A stretch of 64,000 nucleotides of DNA from Labilibaculum sp. (GCF_963664555.1 NZ_OY761461.1:4319769-4383768), one strand, 5' to 3'; shown: positions 24,949 to 34,845, numbered from the stretch's first letter. Notes: a model not told the origin generated them from the letters alone. Made by a program: numbers and translations.

Positions 24949-26469
24949 TTATTTACTACGCACCAACCACAATCCCAGAAAGGTTAATGCCCCGTTAATC
25001 ATCAGCAACTCAAACCCGATGGCAATTCCAAACCAATCCACCGAATTGTCTTTTAGGATGTAACAGATGATCGGTGATAAAATGGCAACAACAGGTACCA
25101 AATTATCTTTCACTTTCAGTTTGGTAAACAAGCCAAAAGCATACAATCCCAACAATGGACCGTAGGTGTAGCCCGCAATGGTGAAAATGGCGGCGATTAC
25201 AGAATCGTCGTTAATGGCGCGAAATATCAATATCACCACAAGTAAAAGCAGCGAAAACAAAAGGTGCGACCGGAATCTTAATTTTCTGGTATGTGCCTCA
25301 TCGTTTTCATCGGCACCTAAAATATCAACCGTAAAAGATGTGGTTAGTGATGTTAATGCCGAATCGGCGCTCGAATATGCCGCGGCCATCAGTCCAATTA
25401 AAAAGAACAGGCTAACCACTGGTCCTAAATACTGTGTGGCCAAAAGCGGAAACAGATCATCTCCTCTTTCGGGAATTGCAATGCCTTCGTGCTGAGCAAA
25501 AATCAGCAGCAAAGCACCCAAAATCAGAAACAATAAGTTTGCCGGAATAAAAGCAAAGCCATACCAATACATGTTCTTTTTGGCTTCGCCCAGATTTTTA
25601 CAGCTCAGGTTTTTCTGCATCATGTCCTGATCCAATCCTGTCATCACGATGGTGATAAAAGCTCCGGTAAAAAATTGCTTGAAAAAATTCTGCTTGCTTT
25701 GCCAATCTCCAAATTCAAACACTCTTGAATAATCGCTTTCGCTGATGGTATTGGCTAAACCGGCAATATCCATATTCAGCCTATCCATTATCAGGTAAAT
25801 ACTAATACCAACCGCCAAAAGCATAAAGAGAGTTTGAAGTGTATCGGTCCAAACAATGGTTTTTATTCCGCCCTTAAACGTGTACAGCCAAATCAGCAAT
25901 ATGGTAATTAAAACAGTTACGAAAAACGGCACATTCCAGGCATCAAAAACCGTAATCTGCAACACATTTGCCATTAAAAACAACCGAAACGAAGCTCCAA
26001 TGGTTCTGGACAGTAAAAAGAAGGATGCTCCGGTTTTATAGGAAGTTTTACCAAATCGTCCATTCAAGTAGGAATAGATTGAGGTAAGGTTCAGCCTATA
26101 ATAAAGTGGCAACAGAATATTTGCAACAACAATATACCCCAACATATAGCCAAACACCATTTGCATATAGGTAAAATCGATAGACTTTACCCACCCCGGA
26201 ACCGAGATGAAAGTAACGCCGGAAAGCGATGCTCCAACCATTCCAAATGCCACTACATACCATGGCGATTGTTTGTTACCAACAAAGAAAGCTTTATTAT
26301 CGGCCCTGCGGCCTGTGAAATATGATATAATCAGCAGAAGGGAAAAATACCCAACAACAACAAGTAGAATAGAAACTGGTGACACAGGCTGAATTTTAAA
26401 ATGTAGATCAAAAATAAAGAAAGCATTTAAGACTGCCCAAAACAATTGCCATTGAAAAAAGAATTCCAA
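24949..26469 (-). CDS. Sodium:solute symporter (SSS family)
   Basis: A 506-residue inner-membrane transporter with about 13 hydrophobic segments. LeuT-fold SSS features are visible: a GASLSGVTFISVPG segment, an R-T-I-G-ASFRLF stretch and an AAAYSSADSALTSL sodium-site helix. The substrate cannot be read. The ATG at 26469 adds 28 residues not usual for the family. A GTG at 26385 (start VSPVSILLVVVGY) is an alternative that gives a standard N terminus. Confidence 0.88.
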   Translation of the reverse strand: MEFFFQWQLFWAVLNAFFIFDLHFKIQPVSPVSILLVVVGYFSLLLIISYFTGRRADNKAFFVGNKQSPWYVVAFGMVGASLSGVTFISVPGWVKSIDFTYMQMVFGYMLGYIVVANILLPLYYRLNLTSIYSYLNGRFGKTSYKTGASFFLLSRTIGASFRLFLMANVLQITVFDAWNVPFFVTVLITILLIWLYTFKGGIKTIVWTDTLQTLFMLLAVGISIYLIMDRLNMDIAGLANTISESDYSRVFEFGDWQSKQNFFKQFFTGAFITIVMTGLDQDMMQKNLSCKNLGEAKKNMYWYGFAFIPANLLFLILGALLLIFAQHEGIAIPERGDDLFPLLATQYLGPVVSLFFLIGLMAAAYSSADSALTSLTTSFTVDILGADENDEAHTRKLRFRSHLLFSLLLLVVILIFRAINDDSVIAAIFTIAGYTYGPLLGLYAFGLFTKLKVKDNLVPVVAILSPIICYILKDNSVDWFGIAIGFELLMINGALTFLGLWLVRSK

Positions 26470-26526
26470 CTCTTTTTTCCTTGGATTTTGCTACTTTTGA
26501 ACTAGACTAAAGAATCGATCGTAAAA

Positions 26527-27150
26527 ATGAGTTACACCAATTTCCCTTCCAAGCTTCTTGAGAATGCTGTTGCTGAGTTTTCAAAACTTCCCGGTATAGG
26601 AAGAAAAACGGCATTGCGCCTTGTTTTGCATTTACTGAACCAACCCAAAGAGGATGTAAATCTTTTCGGTTCATCAATTATTCAACTGCGCAATGAAATT
26701 AAGCATTGCAATTCCTGCTACAACATCTCCGACACTAATTTATGCGACATTTGTGCCAACCCCAAACGCGATCATGAAACCATTTGTGTGGTAGAAAGCA
26801 TCCGCGATGTAATGTCAATTGAAAGAACACAGCAATTCAATGGAATTTACCATGTTTTGGGAGGAATCATTTCGCCAATGGATGGAATTGGTCCCAGCGA
26901 TCTGAAAATTGAACCATTAATTCAGAAAGTAAGCGAAGGAAAAGCAAAAGAAATTATTTTAGCTTTGAGCACTACCATGGAAGGAGATACAACCAACTTT
27001 TACCTCTATAAAAAACTGAACAAATTTAAAGTGCCTATAACAACAATTGCCAGAGGAGTTTCCATTGGCGATGAGTTGGAATATACCGACGAAATTACAC
27101 TGGGAAGATCAATATTACACCGAACTCCATTCGATCAGAATTTACAATAA
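26527..27150 (+). CDS. recR: Recombination mediator RecR
   Basis: A 207-residue DNA repair protein of the RecFOR pathway that helps load RecA on gapped DNA. It has an N-terminal helix-hairpin-helix (LPGIGRKTALRLVLHLL), a four-Cys zinc finger (about 58-73: CNSC and CDIC), a Toprim domain (VVESIRD, LGGIISPMDGIGP) and the C-terminal TIARG/GDELEY region. Length is normal. Confidence 0.97.
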   Translation: MSYTNFPSKLLENAVAEFSKLPGIGRKTALRLVLHLLNQPKEDVNLFGSSIIQLRNEIKHCNSCYNISDTNLCDICANPKRDHETICVVESIRDVMSIERTQQFNGIYHVLGGIISPMDGIGPSDLKIEPLIQKVSEGKAKEIILALSTTMEGDTTNFYLYKKLNKFKVPITTIARGVSIGDELEYTDEITLGRSILHRTPFDQNLQ

Positions 27151-27152
27151 AC

Positions 27153-27285
27153 AATTAGTAATTAGTAATTAGTAATTACTAATTAGATAAAGTTCGGAGT
27201 TCCGTAATTCAAGAACAAGTTTATTGAATACTTATTACTTGATACTTGTTACTTGAAACTTGATCCTTGTTACTTGATCCTTGCC
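27153..27285. repeat. Short tandem repeats in the recR-E2 spacer
   Basis: 27153-27186 is a run of AATTAGT units turning into its complement (AGTAATTACTAATTAG), so it can also fold. 27228-27285 is a degenerate TTACTTGATACTTG-type tandem with six or so TACTTG/CCTTG units. Neither is coding. Confidence 0.7.
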
Positions 27286-27312
27286 ACATGAAACAATCCC
27301 TTTTCGGATGTA

Positions 27313-27343
27313 TTTGTCCGTTTCTGTTATTTTATTAATTTCG
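27313..27343 (+). promoter_or_regulatory. Probable promoter of the E2 gene
   Basis: TTTG (27313-27316), 19 nt, then TAATTTCG (27336-27343), one mismatch from TAnnTTTG. Predicted start near 27350. Confidence 0.45.
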
Positions 27344-27392
27344 TGTAGTATTTAGACTAAATAAACACAATCAAAAAAAACACAACACGAAC

Positions 27393-28712
27393 ATGGCTAA
27401 AATAGAAATCCTGATTCCTGCAATGGGTGAAGGAATCACCGAAGCAACAATTACTCAATTTCTTAAAAAAGTTGGTGATTTTGTTGAAGAAGAAGATTCC
27501 ATCATGGAAATTGCTACCGATAAAGTCGATTCAGAAATCCCGGCTCCTCAATCGGGTACTATTGTAAAATTCCTATTCAATGAAGGTGACACTCCTCAGG
27601 TGGGAGATGTTGTTGCAATTTTAGCAACTGCCGGCGAAGATACTGAGACAGAAAAAATTGAAGAAAGTGCGAAGCTCGAAGAAGCCAAACCCCAAATTGA
27701 AACTTCTCTAAAACCTGTCCCTTCCGATTCTGTTGCTCCTCAAATCAGTAATAAAACTGAAAGTGGAACTTTTATCTCTCCATTGGTAAGAACAATTGCT
27801 GTTGCTGAAAACATCACCACCGATGAATTGAACCAAATTCAAGGTTCAGGAGAAGCCGGCCGAATCACGAAAAAAGATATTCTCGAATATCTGGAAAATA
27901 AAAAATCACAAGCAGGCAAATTAATTTCTGCTGAACCAATTGCCACCCCAATTAGTTCAGGTTCATCTGTGGCAGTTACTGCTCACAAAAGCTACGAGGG
28001 CGAAAATGTTGAGATCATTGAAATGGATCGTATGCGTAAATTAATTGCGCAATACATGCTCAATTCAAAACAGGTTTCTCCTCACGTTACGTCCTTTATT
28101 GATGTAGATGTAACAGGCTTGGTACATTGGAGAAATAAAGTGAAAGATGAATTCCTGAAGAAGGAAAATCAAAAATTAACCTTCACTCCTATTTTTGTTG
28201 AAGCAGTTACCAGTGCTTTAAAAGATTATCCAATGGTTAATGTCTCGGTTGACGGAGATCGGATCATTCGTAAAAAATATATCAATATTGGAATGGCAAC
28301 TGCACTTCCGAGTGGTAATTTAATTGTTCCGGTTATTAAAGCAACCGATGAATTAAATCTGATTGGCATCACCACAAAAGTTAACGATCTGGCCGGGCGG
28401 GCAAGAAACAACAAACTACAGCCCGACGAAATAAAAGGCAGTACATTTACCATCACCAACCTTGGAGCATTTGGCAGCACAACCGGAACTCCAATTATTA
28501 ATCAACCCGAAGTAGCTATTTTGGCGGTTGGTGCCATAAAAAAGAAGCCTGCAGTAATCGAAACTCCTCATGGCGACACAATAGGTATTCGACACATCAT
28601 GGTTTTATCCCTCTCCTACGATCATAGGGTTGTTGATGGGGCTCTCGGAGGAATGTTTCTAAAAAGGATTGCTGAAAACCTGGAAAACTTCGATACAAAA
28701 AGAACAATATAA
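27393..28712 (+). CDS. 2-oxoacid dehydrogenase E2 (dihydrolipoyl acyltransferase)
   Basis: A 439-residue core subunit of a 2-oxoacid dehydrogenase complex. Lipoyl domain at 1-78 with lipoylated Lys44 in ATDKVDSEIPAP; peripheral E1/E3-binding domain at about 129-170 (SPLVRTIA, GEAGRITKKDI); catalytic domain from about 205 with HRVVDG (His411, Asp415). Single lipoyl domain and sequence style suggest a branched-chain type, a plausible partner of the fused E1 at 44797-47241, but pyruvate or 2-oxoglutarate type is not excluded. It is monocistronic, with its own promoter and terminator. Confidence 0.92.
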   Translation: MAKIEILIPAMGEGITEATITQFLKKVGDFVEEEDSIMEIATDKVDSEIPAPQSGTIVKFLFNEGDTPQVGDVVAILATAGEDTETEKIEESAKLEEAKPQIETSLKPVPSDSVAPQISNKTESGTFISPLVRTIAVAENITTDELNQIQGSGEAGRITKKDILEYLENKKSQAGKLISAEPIATPISSGSSVAVTAHKSYEGENVEIIEMDRMRKLIAQYMLNSKQVSPHVTSFIDVDVTGLVHWRNKVKDEFLKKENQKLTFTPIFVEAVTSALKDYPMVNVSVDGDRIIRKKYINIGMATALPSGNLIVPVIKATDELNLIGITTKVNDLAGRARNNKLQPDEIKGSTFTITNLGAFGSTTGTPIINQPEVAILAVGAIKKKPAVIETPHGDTIGIRHIMVLSLSYDHRVVDGALGGMFLKRIAENLENFDTKRTI

Positions 28713-28732
28713 CCTCAAAAAAAAACTTAAAC

Positions 28733-28766
28733 AAAAGCCATCGAATCTTCTTTGATGGCTTTTTTG
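28733..28766 (+). terminator. Terminator of the E2 gene
   Basis: AAAGCCATC pairs with GATGGCTTT, 11-nt loop, followed by a T run. Confidence 0.85.
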
Positions 28767-28910
28767 TACCAATTCTTTGGCTATTACTCAAAATATCAAA
28801 CAAAATTATTTATTTTGTACAGTATAAATGTGCAGCATTGACTATTTTAGCAAGAATTTAAACGCGTTAGAGAAAGTTGTAAGTTTTTATTAACAATTCT
28901 GCTTTTTTAT

Positions 28911-28918
28911 TACATTTG
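28911..28918 (+). promoter_or_regulatory. Probable -7 element for the PD40-SPOR gene
   Basis: TACATTTG is an exact TAnnTTTG match 38 nt before the ATG. The -33 region is AT-rich without a clear TTTG. Confidence 0.45.
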
Positions 28919-28955
28919 TTATTGGAGTTTGACCCTTATCTACTATATTTAATTA

Positions 28956-31900
28956 TTGTTAATTAATTTAAACCATATAACCTGTTCAACAGCCCATAAA
29001 CTGAACAAAAAGACACCTTTTGCGCTAAAGGTTTTTTTTATGGTTCTTATCTCTATTTTAATAGGGATAACTAACTCTCACTCTCTTTTTGCTTCTCCTA
29101 AACAGCAAAAAATTAAATCGAAAAGACAATATCAAATCGCAGAGAAATTTCTCGACAATAAAAACTTTTCAAAAGCAGCCATCATTTACAAAGAGTTACT
29201 CGATGAATCCTCCCGAAATGCTGATTTAAATTTCAAATTAGGATTGTGCTATCTGAACATTGTGTCAGAAAAAGAAAAATCGGTTGACCTTTTAGAAAAA
29301 GCAATTCAATACACCAGCTCAAGAAACAATGTTTCAATGGATGTATACTTTAATTTGGCGAAAGCATATCATGCCAATTACCAATTTAAAGAAGCTCTAA
29401 AAGTTTACAAAGATTTATTGCAGATCATTTCACCTCAGAATACATCCTTTCGAAATGATATTCAGCGCAATATGCAAATGTGTAAAAATGGTATTGAATT
29501 GATGAAGAATCCAGTAAACATCTCCATCATCAATCTGGGAAATAAAATAAACACCGAATTTTCTGAACATAGTCCGGGAGTTACTGCTGATGAAAGCACC
29601 ATGGTTTTCACTTCAAGGAGAAACGGTACCGGAAGCAAAATTGATTCTGACGGTCAATATTTCGAAGATATCTATATCACCCACCGCACCAATGGAATCT
29701 GGTCGGATCCGGTGGGAATCGCAAAGCTCAACACAATCGACCACGATGCCTCCATCTCCATTTCGGCTGATGGCCAGGAACTATATATTTACAAAGCTGG
29801 TTTTGTTAATAGCCGGGAATCCGAAGGCGGAGATATTTACAGAAGCAGACTGAATGGCAATGAGTGGAGCAAACCTGAAAAACTGGCTCCTGTTATCAAC
29901 TCATCAAGTAAGGAAAGTCATATTTCAATTTCTGCTGATAACAGAACAATATTCTTTTCCAGTAATCGTCCGGGCGGATTTGGCGGCATGGATGTTTACA
30001 CCGTTACCAAACTTCCCAACGGAAAATGGGGCCGCGCAAAAAATCTAGGCCCTGCTATCAATACCGAATATGATGACGATGCTCCCTTCATTCACCCGGA
30101 TGGAAAAACCTTATATTTTAGTTCTGCCGGTCATAAAACGATGGGCGGATTGGATATTTTCAAAAGCGTAAACATCAAAGGCCGCTGGACTGCACCTGTT
30201 AATGTCGGTTACCCAATTAATTCAACAGACGATGATATTTATTACACTCCAACACCCGATGGCAAAAGAGCGTATTTTGCTTCCTACAGAAAAGGCAGCT
30301 TTGGAAGAACGGACATCTTTTTAATCAAAACTCCTGACGAAAATACAGCGGGACTATTTGTACTGAAAGGAAAAATTATCAATTCGAGCGGCGATGTGGT
30401 TATAAATTCTAAAATCACAGTAAGTAAAGATGGAAATGTAATCGGAATTTATACACCAAATGCCGCAACGGGTAAATTCCTGTTTATTGTTGATGCCGGT
30501 AAAAAATACGATATCGAAATCGTAGCTGAAGGTTACAGAACTCTTCGTACCATTTTAAATATCCCCCCCGAATTTGCAAACAAAGAAAATCACAGTGTTA
30601 TTACCCTGCTTCCGTTAACATTGAGAACCAAGGATGAACCGGACTATCCAAACACTTTGGAACTGATCGATTTGGATGAAAGTAAACTAAGTGAAATTGG
30701 TTCACTTCCTCCAACCAAAGATTCTATTCCTGAAGACAAAAAGTTCATCACTCCTGAAGTTAGCAGTGATACAATCAGTGCCAACGAAGAAATTAAAATC
30801 GATTCTGTTGTTCCGGCAGAAATTAAAAAGGATATCATAAATGCAAAAGACAAATCTGGTAGTACCACGATTCTTCCCGGTAAAAATCTGATTCCAATAA
30901 AAAATCCGGTAACAATACCGAAAATGAAAAAAGACGAGCCAGCCCAAGAATCTGAAAATATTGATATTAAGGCGCAAGCCGAGTTAATTAAACAATCAAT
31001 TGTTAATGCCCAAAACTCAAAAATTGAGGTGTTAAATTCTGGTGATTTAGCATTCACGTTGGATTTAGGAAATTTTAATTCGCCACAACCAGAACTTTTT
31101 GCAACCCTTGATGGTGTGAAAGAGACCATTGGTCCGGACAAGAAATACCACTACACCTACGGTAAGTTCAAAGACTATAAGAAAGCTGCTAAAGCTCAAA
31201 AGGATATTGTTTCTAAAGGATTCACAGCTTCAAAAATCAAAATTTTATCGAACGATAATTTAATTCAAGAACAAACTGGCGGAGAAACTTATTACACCAT
31301 TCAGATAATGGCGCTGAAACTATACGTTGAAACAGACTTTTTTGATAATCTGGATAATGTAAAAGCTTTCCGCGGAGGTGATGGCTATACCCGATATACC
31401 TATAAAAAATACACATCCTATCAGCATGCTGTTACCGAAATGAACAGATTGATTCGAATGGGATATTGGGATGCATTTGTTCGTACTGTAATCAACGGTC
31501 AATTGCTGTATTCCGGAATGAAATATTCCGAAAAAGACACCTACACCATTCAGGTAATGGCGCTTCGAAATCCCAAACCCTTATCTTTCTTTTCTGATTT
31601 GGGGAATGTTACTGTTTTCTCTGATGTAAATGGATTGTACCGCTACACCTATCGGACATATCAAAGTAAAGGTGCTGCTGTTAATGATTTGGGATATGTT
31701 CTTAAAAGAGGCTATTGGGATGCTTTTGTAAGAAAATCTCTTTCGGGAGAACATGTATTGAATTTCAATACTGATGAAACAGATAACTTCTACACAATTC
31801 AGGTAATGGCTCTTCGAAACGCCAGACCTCTTTCCTACTTTAGCAACTTGGGAACTGACAGCCTTCAGATTTATAAGGGAAACGATGGTTTATCCAGATA

Positions 31901-32015
31901 TACTTTTCAGAAATATTCATCATTGAAAAAAGCCAAAAGCAGGCTTTCCTCAGTGACGAAAAAAGGTTATCTTGATGCCTTCACAAGGGAAATTAAATGG
32001 TATAATGAACACTAA
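28956..32015 (+). CDS. Exported TPR-PD40 protein with tandem SPOR-like repeats
   Basis: A 1019-residue envelope protein. A signal sequence lies at about 22-46, TPR-like helices at about 55-185, WD40-like PD40 beta-propeller repeats at about 200-455 (LYFSSAGH-, IFFSSNRPGGFGGMDVY-type blades) and a carboxypeptidase-regulatory-like beta domain at about 465-545. After a low-complexity linker come one partial and three full copies of a SPOR-like module (YTIQVMAL, then RYTY, then YWDAFVR). PD40 proteins of this kind usually end in an OmpA domain. The SPOR-like tail suggests peptidoglycan contact by another route. It is followed directly by a GNAT gene. Confidence 0.85.
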   Translation: MLINLNHITCSTAHKLNKKTPFALKVFFMVLISILIGITNSHSLFASPKQQKIKSKRQYQIAEKFLDNKNFSKAAIIYKELLDESSRNADLNFKLGLCYLNIVSEKEKSVDLLEKAIQYTSSRNNVSMDVYFNLAKAYHANYQFKEALKVYKDLLQIISPQNTSFRNDIQRNMQMCKNGIELMKNPVNISIINLGNKINTEFSEHSPGVTADESTMVFTSRRNGTGSKIDSDGQYFEDIYITHRTNGIWSDPVGIAKLNTIDHDASISISADGQELYIYKAGFVNSRESEGGDIYRSRLNGNEWSKPEKLAPVINSSSKESHISISADNRTIFFSSNRPGGFGGMDVYTVTKLPNGKWGRAKNLGPAINTEYDDDAPFIHPDGKTLYFSSAGHKTMGGLDIFKSVNIKGRWTAPVNVGYPINSTDDDIYYTPTPDGKRAYFASYRKGSFGRTDIFLIKTPDENTAGLFVLKGKIINSSGDVVINSKITVSKDGNVIGIYTPNAATGKFLFIVDAGKKYDIEIVAEGYRTLRTILNIPPEFANKENHSVITLLPLTLRTKDEPDYPNTLELIDLDESKLSEIGSLPPTKDSIPEDKKFITPEVSSDTISANEEIKIDSVVPAEIKKDIINAKDKSGSTTILPGKNLIPIKNPVTIPKMKKDEPAQESENIDIKAQAELIKQSIVNAQNSKIEVLNSGDLAFTLDLGNFNSPQPELFATLDGVKETIGPDKKYHYTYGKFKDYKKAAKAQKDIVSKGFTASKIKILSNDNLIQEQTGGETYYTIQIMALKLYVETDFFDNLDNVKAFRGGDGYTRYTYKKYTSYQHAVTEMNRLIRMGYWDAFVRTVINGQLLYSGMKYSEKDTYTIQVMALRNPKPLSFFSDLGNVTVFSDVNGLYRYTYRTYQSKGAAVNDLGYVLKRGYWDAFVRKSLSGEHVLNFNTDETDNFYTIQVMALRNARPLSYFSNLGTDSLQIYKGNDGLSRYTFQKYSSLKKAKSRLSSVTKKGYLDAFTREIKWYNEH

Positions 32016-32553
32016 AATGCAAATCCTTGAAGGTAAAAATATTCGATTACGGGCTCTTGAACCTACCGATTTAAAACTTCTCTACAAATGGGAGAATGAT
32101 TCTACTATTTGGGAAGTCAGTCATACCTTAAAACCATTTTCAATTTTTATCTTAAAGCAATATCTGGAATCATCACATCTGGATATTTTTGAGACCAAAC
32201 AACTCCGCTTAGTTATTGAATTAGTTGAAACAAATACGCCAATAGGCCTAATCGATCTATTCGATTTTGATCCATTTCACCAAAGAGCAGGGATTGGAAT
32301 CTTAATAAATGATACCGAAAACAAAAACAAAGGATTTGCTTCGGAAGCCTTACAAATCTTTTGTAACTATGCATTTAGCACTTTGCAGGTTCATCAGCTA
32401 TACTGTAATATTACAGCCACAAATGAAGTTAGCCTTCGCTTGTTTACAAAACAAGGATTTAAAATTATGGGAAATAAAAAAGATTGGATCCGTTCAAAAA
32501 ACGGTTGGCTTGATGAATACAGCCTACAAAAAATTAATCCTGCAAACCATTAA
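32005..32553 (+). CDS. GNAT N-acetyltransferase (RimJ/RimL-like)
   Basis: A GNAT-fold acetyltransferase of the Acetyltransf_3 group, about 180 residues. The acetyl-CoA loop is visible near NKNKGFASEALQIF, followed by NEVSLRLFTKQGF. Starts at 32005 or 32017 are both credible. The second begins 2 bp after the previous stop and gives the standard N terminus MQILEGKNIRLR. The frame extends further upstream but overlaps the previous gene. Substrate unknown. Its 3-prime end overlaps the convergent HsdR-N-like gene by 20 bp. Confidence 0.85.
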   Translation: MNTKMQILEGKNIRLRALEPTDLKLLYKWENDSTIWEVSHTLKPFSIFILKQYLESSHLDIFETKQLRLVIELVETNTPIGLIDLFDFDPFHQRAGIGILINDTENKNKGFASEALQIFCNYAFSTLQVHQLYCNITATNEVSLRLFTKQGFKIMGNKKDWIRSKNGWLDEYSLQKINPANH

Positions 32554-33019
32554 TACTTTCATAAAAAGGAATTTCCGGAATAAATTTAAAACTCTTTTTG
32601 TCATAATCCATTTGGCAGCAATAATGCTGTAAACCATTGGTAACAACCAAAAAAGGGACTCTCAGTTTCATATTGTAACGTGCAATCTGATTGAAAACAT
32701 CCTGAGTTATCTTTACCTTAACCGATTTGCATTCAACAATCATAACAGGTTGTGCATTATTATTATACAAAACAATATCGCTGCGCTGCGGAAGAAGATT
32801 AACATCCACTTTCTTTTCAATTGCAATTAAAGATCCCGGATACCTCTTTTCATTCACCAAATATTGAATGAAATTTTGTCTGACCCACTCTTCAGGAGTC
32901 AATGCCACATACTTCTTTCGAATACTGTCAAAAATTAGTTTTCTTTGCAGTTCAGATTTTATTTTAAAGGAATAAGTTGGTAAATTTAAATTTTCCATAA
33001 AATTGCAGTTACAGCCCAT
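32534..33019 (-). CDS. HsdR N-terminal-domain protein (PD-(D/E)XK fold)
   Basis: A stand-alone protein of about 154-161 residues with the type I restriction R N-terminal fold (HSDR_N). The nuclease signature is RSDIVLY followed by MIVECKSVK, giving D and ExK. There are no helicase or methylase partners here, so this is not a restriction system; stand-alone copies next to housekeeping genes are common in Bacteroidota and their role is unknown. The start at 32998 (MENLNLPTYSF) looks more natural than 33019. Confidence 0.8.
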   Translation of the reverse strand: MGCNCNFMENLNLPTYSFKIKSELQRKLIFDSIRKKYVALTPEEWVRQNFIQYLVNEKRYPGSLIAIEKKVDVNLLPQRSDIVLYNNNAQPVMIVECKSVKVKITQDVFNQIARYNMKLRVPFLVVTNGLQHYCCQMDYDKKSFKFIPEIPFYESINGLQD

Positions 33020-33061
33020 AAAGGTAGAAGATTATTCCTGATATTTAATTACCAAGCCCAC

Positions 33062-33832
33062 ATGAAAACAAAAGAGGAAATTGTAAAAAACTGGCTAACC
33101 AGATATACCGGCCGAGAACTCACTGATTTTAGTCCATATATTCTTCTAACTAATTTTAATCACTATGTTGAGCTGTTCGCTGAATGGCACAATGTTGAAA
33201 TTCTGGGCGAAGACAAAGCAATGCCAAATGCATCGGCCGAAAACATTACCATAATTAATTTTGGTATGGGGAGTCCGAATGCCGCAACAATTTTAGATTT
33301 GCTAAGTGCTATTAAACCCAAAGGAGTTCTTTTTTTAGGCAAATGCGGAGGATTAAAGCGTAAAAACAAACTTGGCGATCTAATTCTTCCAATAGCCGCA
33401 ATTCGCAGCGAAGGAACCTCTAATGACTATCTGCCTGCCGAAGTCCCTTCTCTGCCGGCATTTAGTCTTCAAAGAGCAGTTTCTCAGGTCATTTCAGATC
33501 GAAACAGAGACTATTATACAGGAACAGTATTCACGACCAACAAGCGGGTATGGGAATTCGACGAACGTTTCAAAAAGTATCTGTCTAAAACCAGAGCCAT
33601 GGCTATTGATATGGAAACGGCAACAATATTTACTGTCGGATTTTATAATGGAATTCCTACAGGAGCTTTGCTTTTAGTTTCGGATCAGCCAATGATTTCT
33701 GATGGAATAAAAACAGATGAAAGTGATGCAAAAGTGACACTTGATTTTGTAGAAGAACACATCCGAATAGGTATTGAATCCTTAAAAGAAATTATGCATA
33801 ATAAGCAATCAGTAAAACACTTACGCTTCTAA
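33062..33832 (+). CDS. amn: AMP nucleosidase
   Basis: A 256-residue enzyme of the nucleoside phosphorylase superfamily, short Bacteroidota form of AMP nucleosidase (AMP to adenine and ribose 5-phosphate). The visible fold markers are FGMGSPNAATILDLL, GKCGGLKRKNKLGDLILP and the ribose-site AIDMETATIFTVGF segment. It leads a run of same-strand genes; holA begins 11 bp downstream. Confidence 0.88.
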   Translation: MKTKEEIVKNWLTRYTGRELTDFSPYILLTNFNHYVELFAEWHNVEILGEDKAMPNASAENITIINFGMGSPNAATILDLLSAIKPKGVLFLGKCGGLKRKNKLGDLILPIAAIRSEGTSNDYLPAEVPSLPAFSLQRAVSQVISDRNRDYYTGTVFTTNKRVWEFDERFKKYLSKTRAMAIDMETATIFTVGFYNGIPTGALLLVSDQPMISDGIKTDESDAKVTLDFVEEHIRIGIESLKEIMHNKQSVKHLRF

Positions 33833-33843
33833 CACAAAAACCT

Positions 33844-34845
33844 ATGACATTTGAGGATATTCTTAAAAGCCTAAAAAAGAAAGAATACGCTCCGGTTTAT
33901 TTTTTAATGGGAGAAGAAAGTTTTTTTATCGATCAGATTACTGATTACATTATTGAGAATGCACTGAATGAATCTGATAAAGATTTTAATCAAACAATAC
34001 TGTATGGAAAAGATACCGATATTGGTACCATAGTAACCACTGCCCGAAGGTTTCCAATGATGGCTGAAAAACAATTGGTAGTCGTTCGGGAAGCTCAAAA
34101 TATAAAAAACATTGATCAGCTTCTTTCCTACATTCAGAATCCATTGCATTCAACCATACTGGTAATTAATTACAAATATAAATCCTTAGACAAAAGAAAA
34201 AGCTTCACAAAAGAGATTGCTAAGAACGGAATCTTATTTGAATCGAAAAAAATCTATGAAAATCAAGTTCCCGATTGGATAAAAAATTATACCAGTCAAC
34301 AAGGATATCAAATTGATTCGAAAGCGTGCTTTTTACTTGCTGAATTTTTAGGCAACGATTTGGGTAAAATTACCAATGCAATTGATAAATTAACCATAAA
34401 TATCACGGAGACTAAAACAATTTCGCCCGGCGACATTGAAAAAAATATTGGGATATCTAAAGATTTTAACAATTTTGAATTACAAAATGCATTGGGCAAA
34501 AAAGATGTTTTTAAAGCCAATCAAATCATAAACTATTTCGCTACGAATGAAAAAAATAATCCAATGATTGTAACCATTGCCTTATTACACTCGTATTTCT
34601 CAAAAGTTTTAAAGTATTATTTTATCAAAAATAAAACCAATGATAAAATGGTAGCTTCTACTTTACAAATTAATCCTTATTTTATAAAAGACTATAAACT
34701 GGCAGCAAAAAATTACAACCCCAAAAAACTAGTTGCTATAATTGCACTGCTGCGGGAATATGATCTTAAATCGAAAGGAATTGGAGATGTAAGTACGAAG
34801 CATGGAGATTTATTAAAGGAATTAATCTTTAAAATTCTTCATTAG
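33844..34845 (+). CDS. holA: DNA polymerase III delta subunit
   Basis: A 333-residue clamp-loader subunit that opens the beta clamp during replication. It has the family N terminus (APVYFLMGEESFFIDQITDYI), the AAA-like delta fold without a functional P-loop, and a C-terminal collar domain. Length is normal. It lies 11 bp after amn and 54 bp before the surface-protein cluster, so it may share transcripts with both. Confidence 0.92.
   Translation: MTFEDILKSLKKKEYAPVYFLMGEESFFIDQITDYIIENALNESDKDFNQTILYGKDTDIGTIVTTARRFPMMAEKQLVVVREAQNIKNIDQLLSYIQNPLHSTILVINYKYKSLDKRKSFTKEIAKNGILFESKKIYENQVPDWIKNYTSQQGYQIDSKACFLLAEFLGNDLGKITNAIDKLTINITETKTISPGDIEKNIGISKDFNNFELQNALGKKDVFKANQIINYFATNEKNNPMIVTIALLHSYFSKVLKYYFIKNKTNDKMVASTLQINPYFIKDYKLAAKNYNPKKLVAIIALLREYDLKSKGIGDVSTKHGDLLKELIFKILH

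Noticed and set aside
32534..33019. Restriction-modification system
   Set aside because: Only an isolated HsdR N-terminal-like domain is present; no methylase, specificity or helicase gene nearby.
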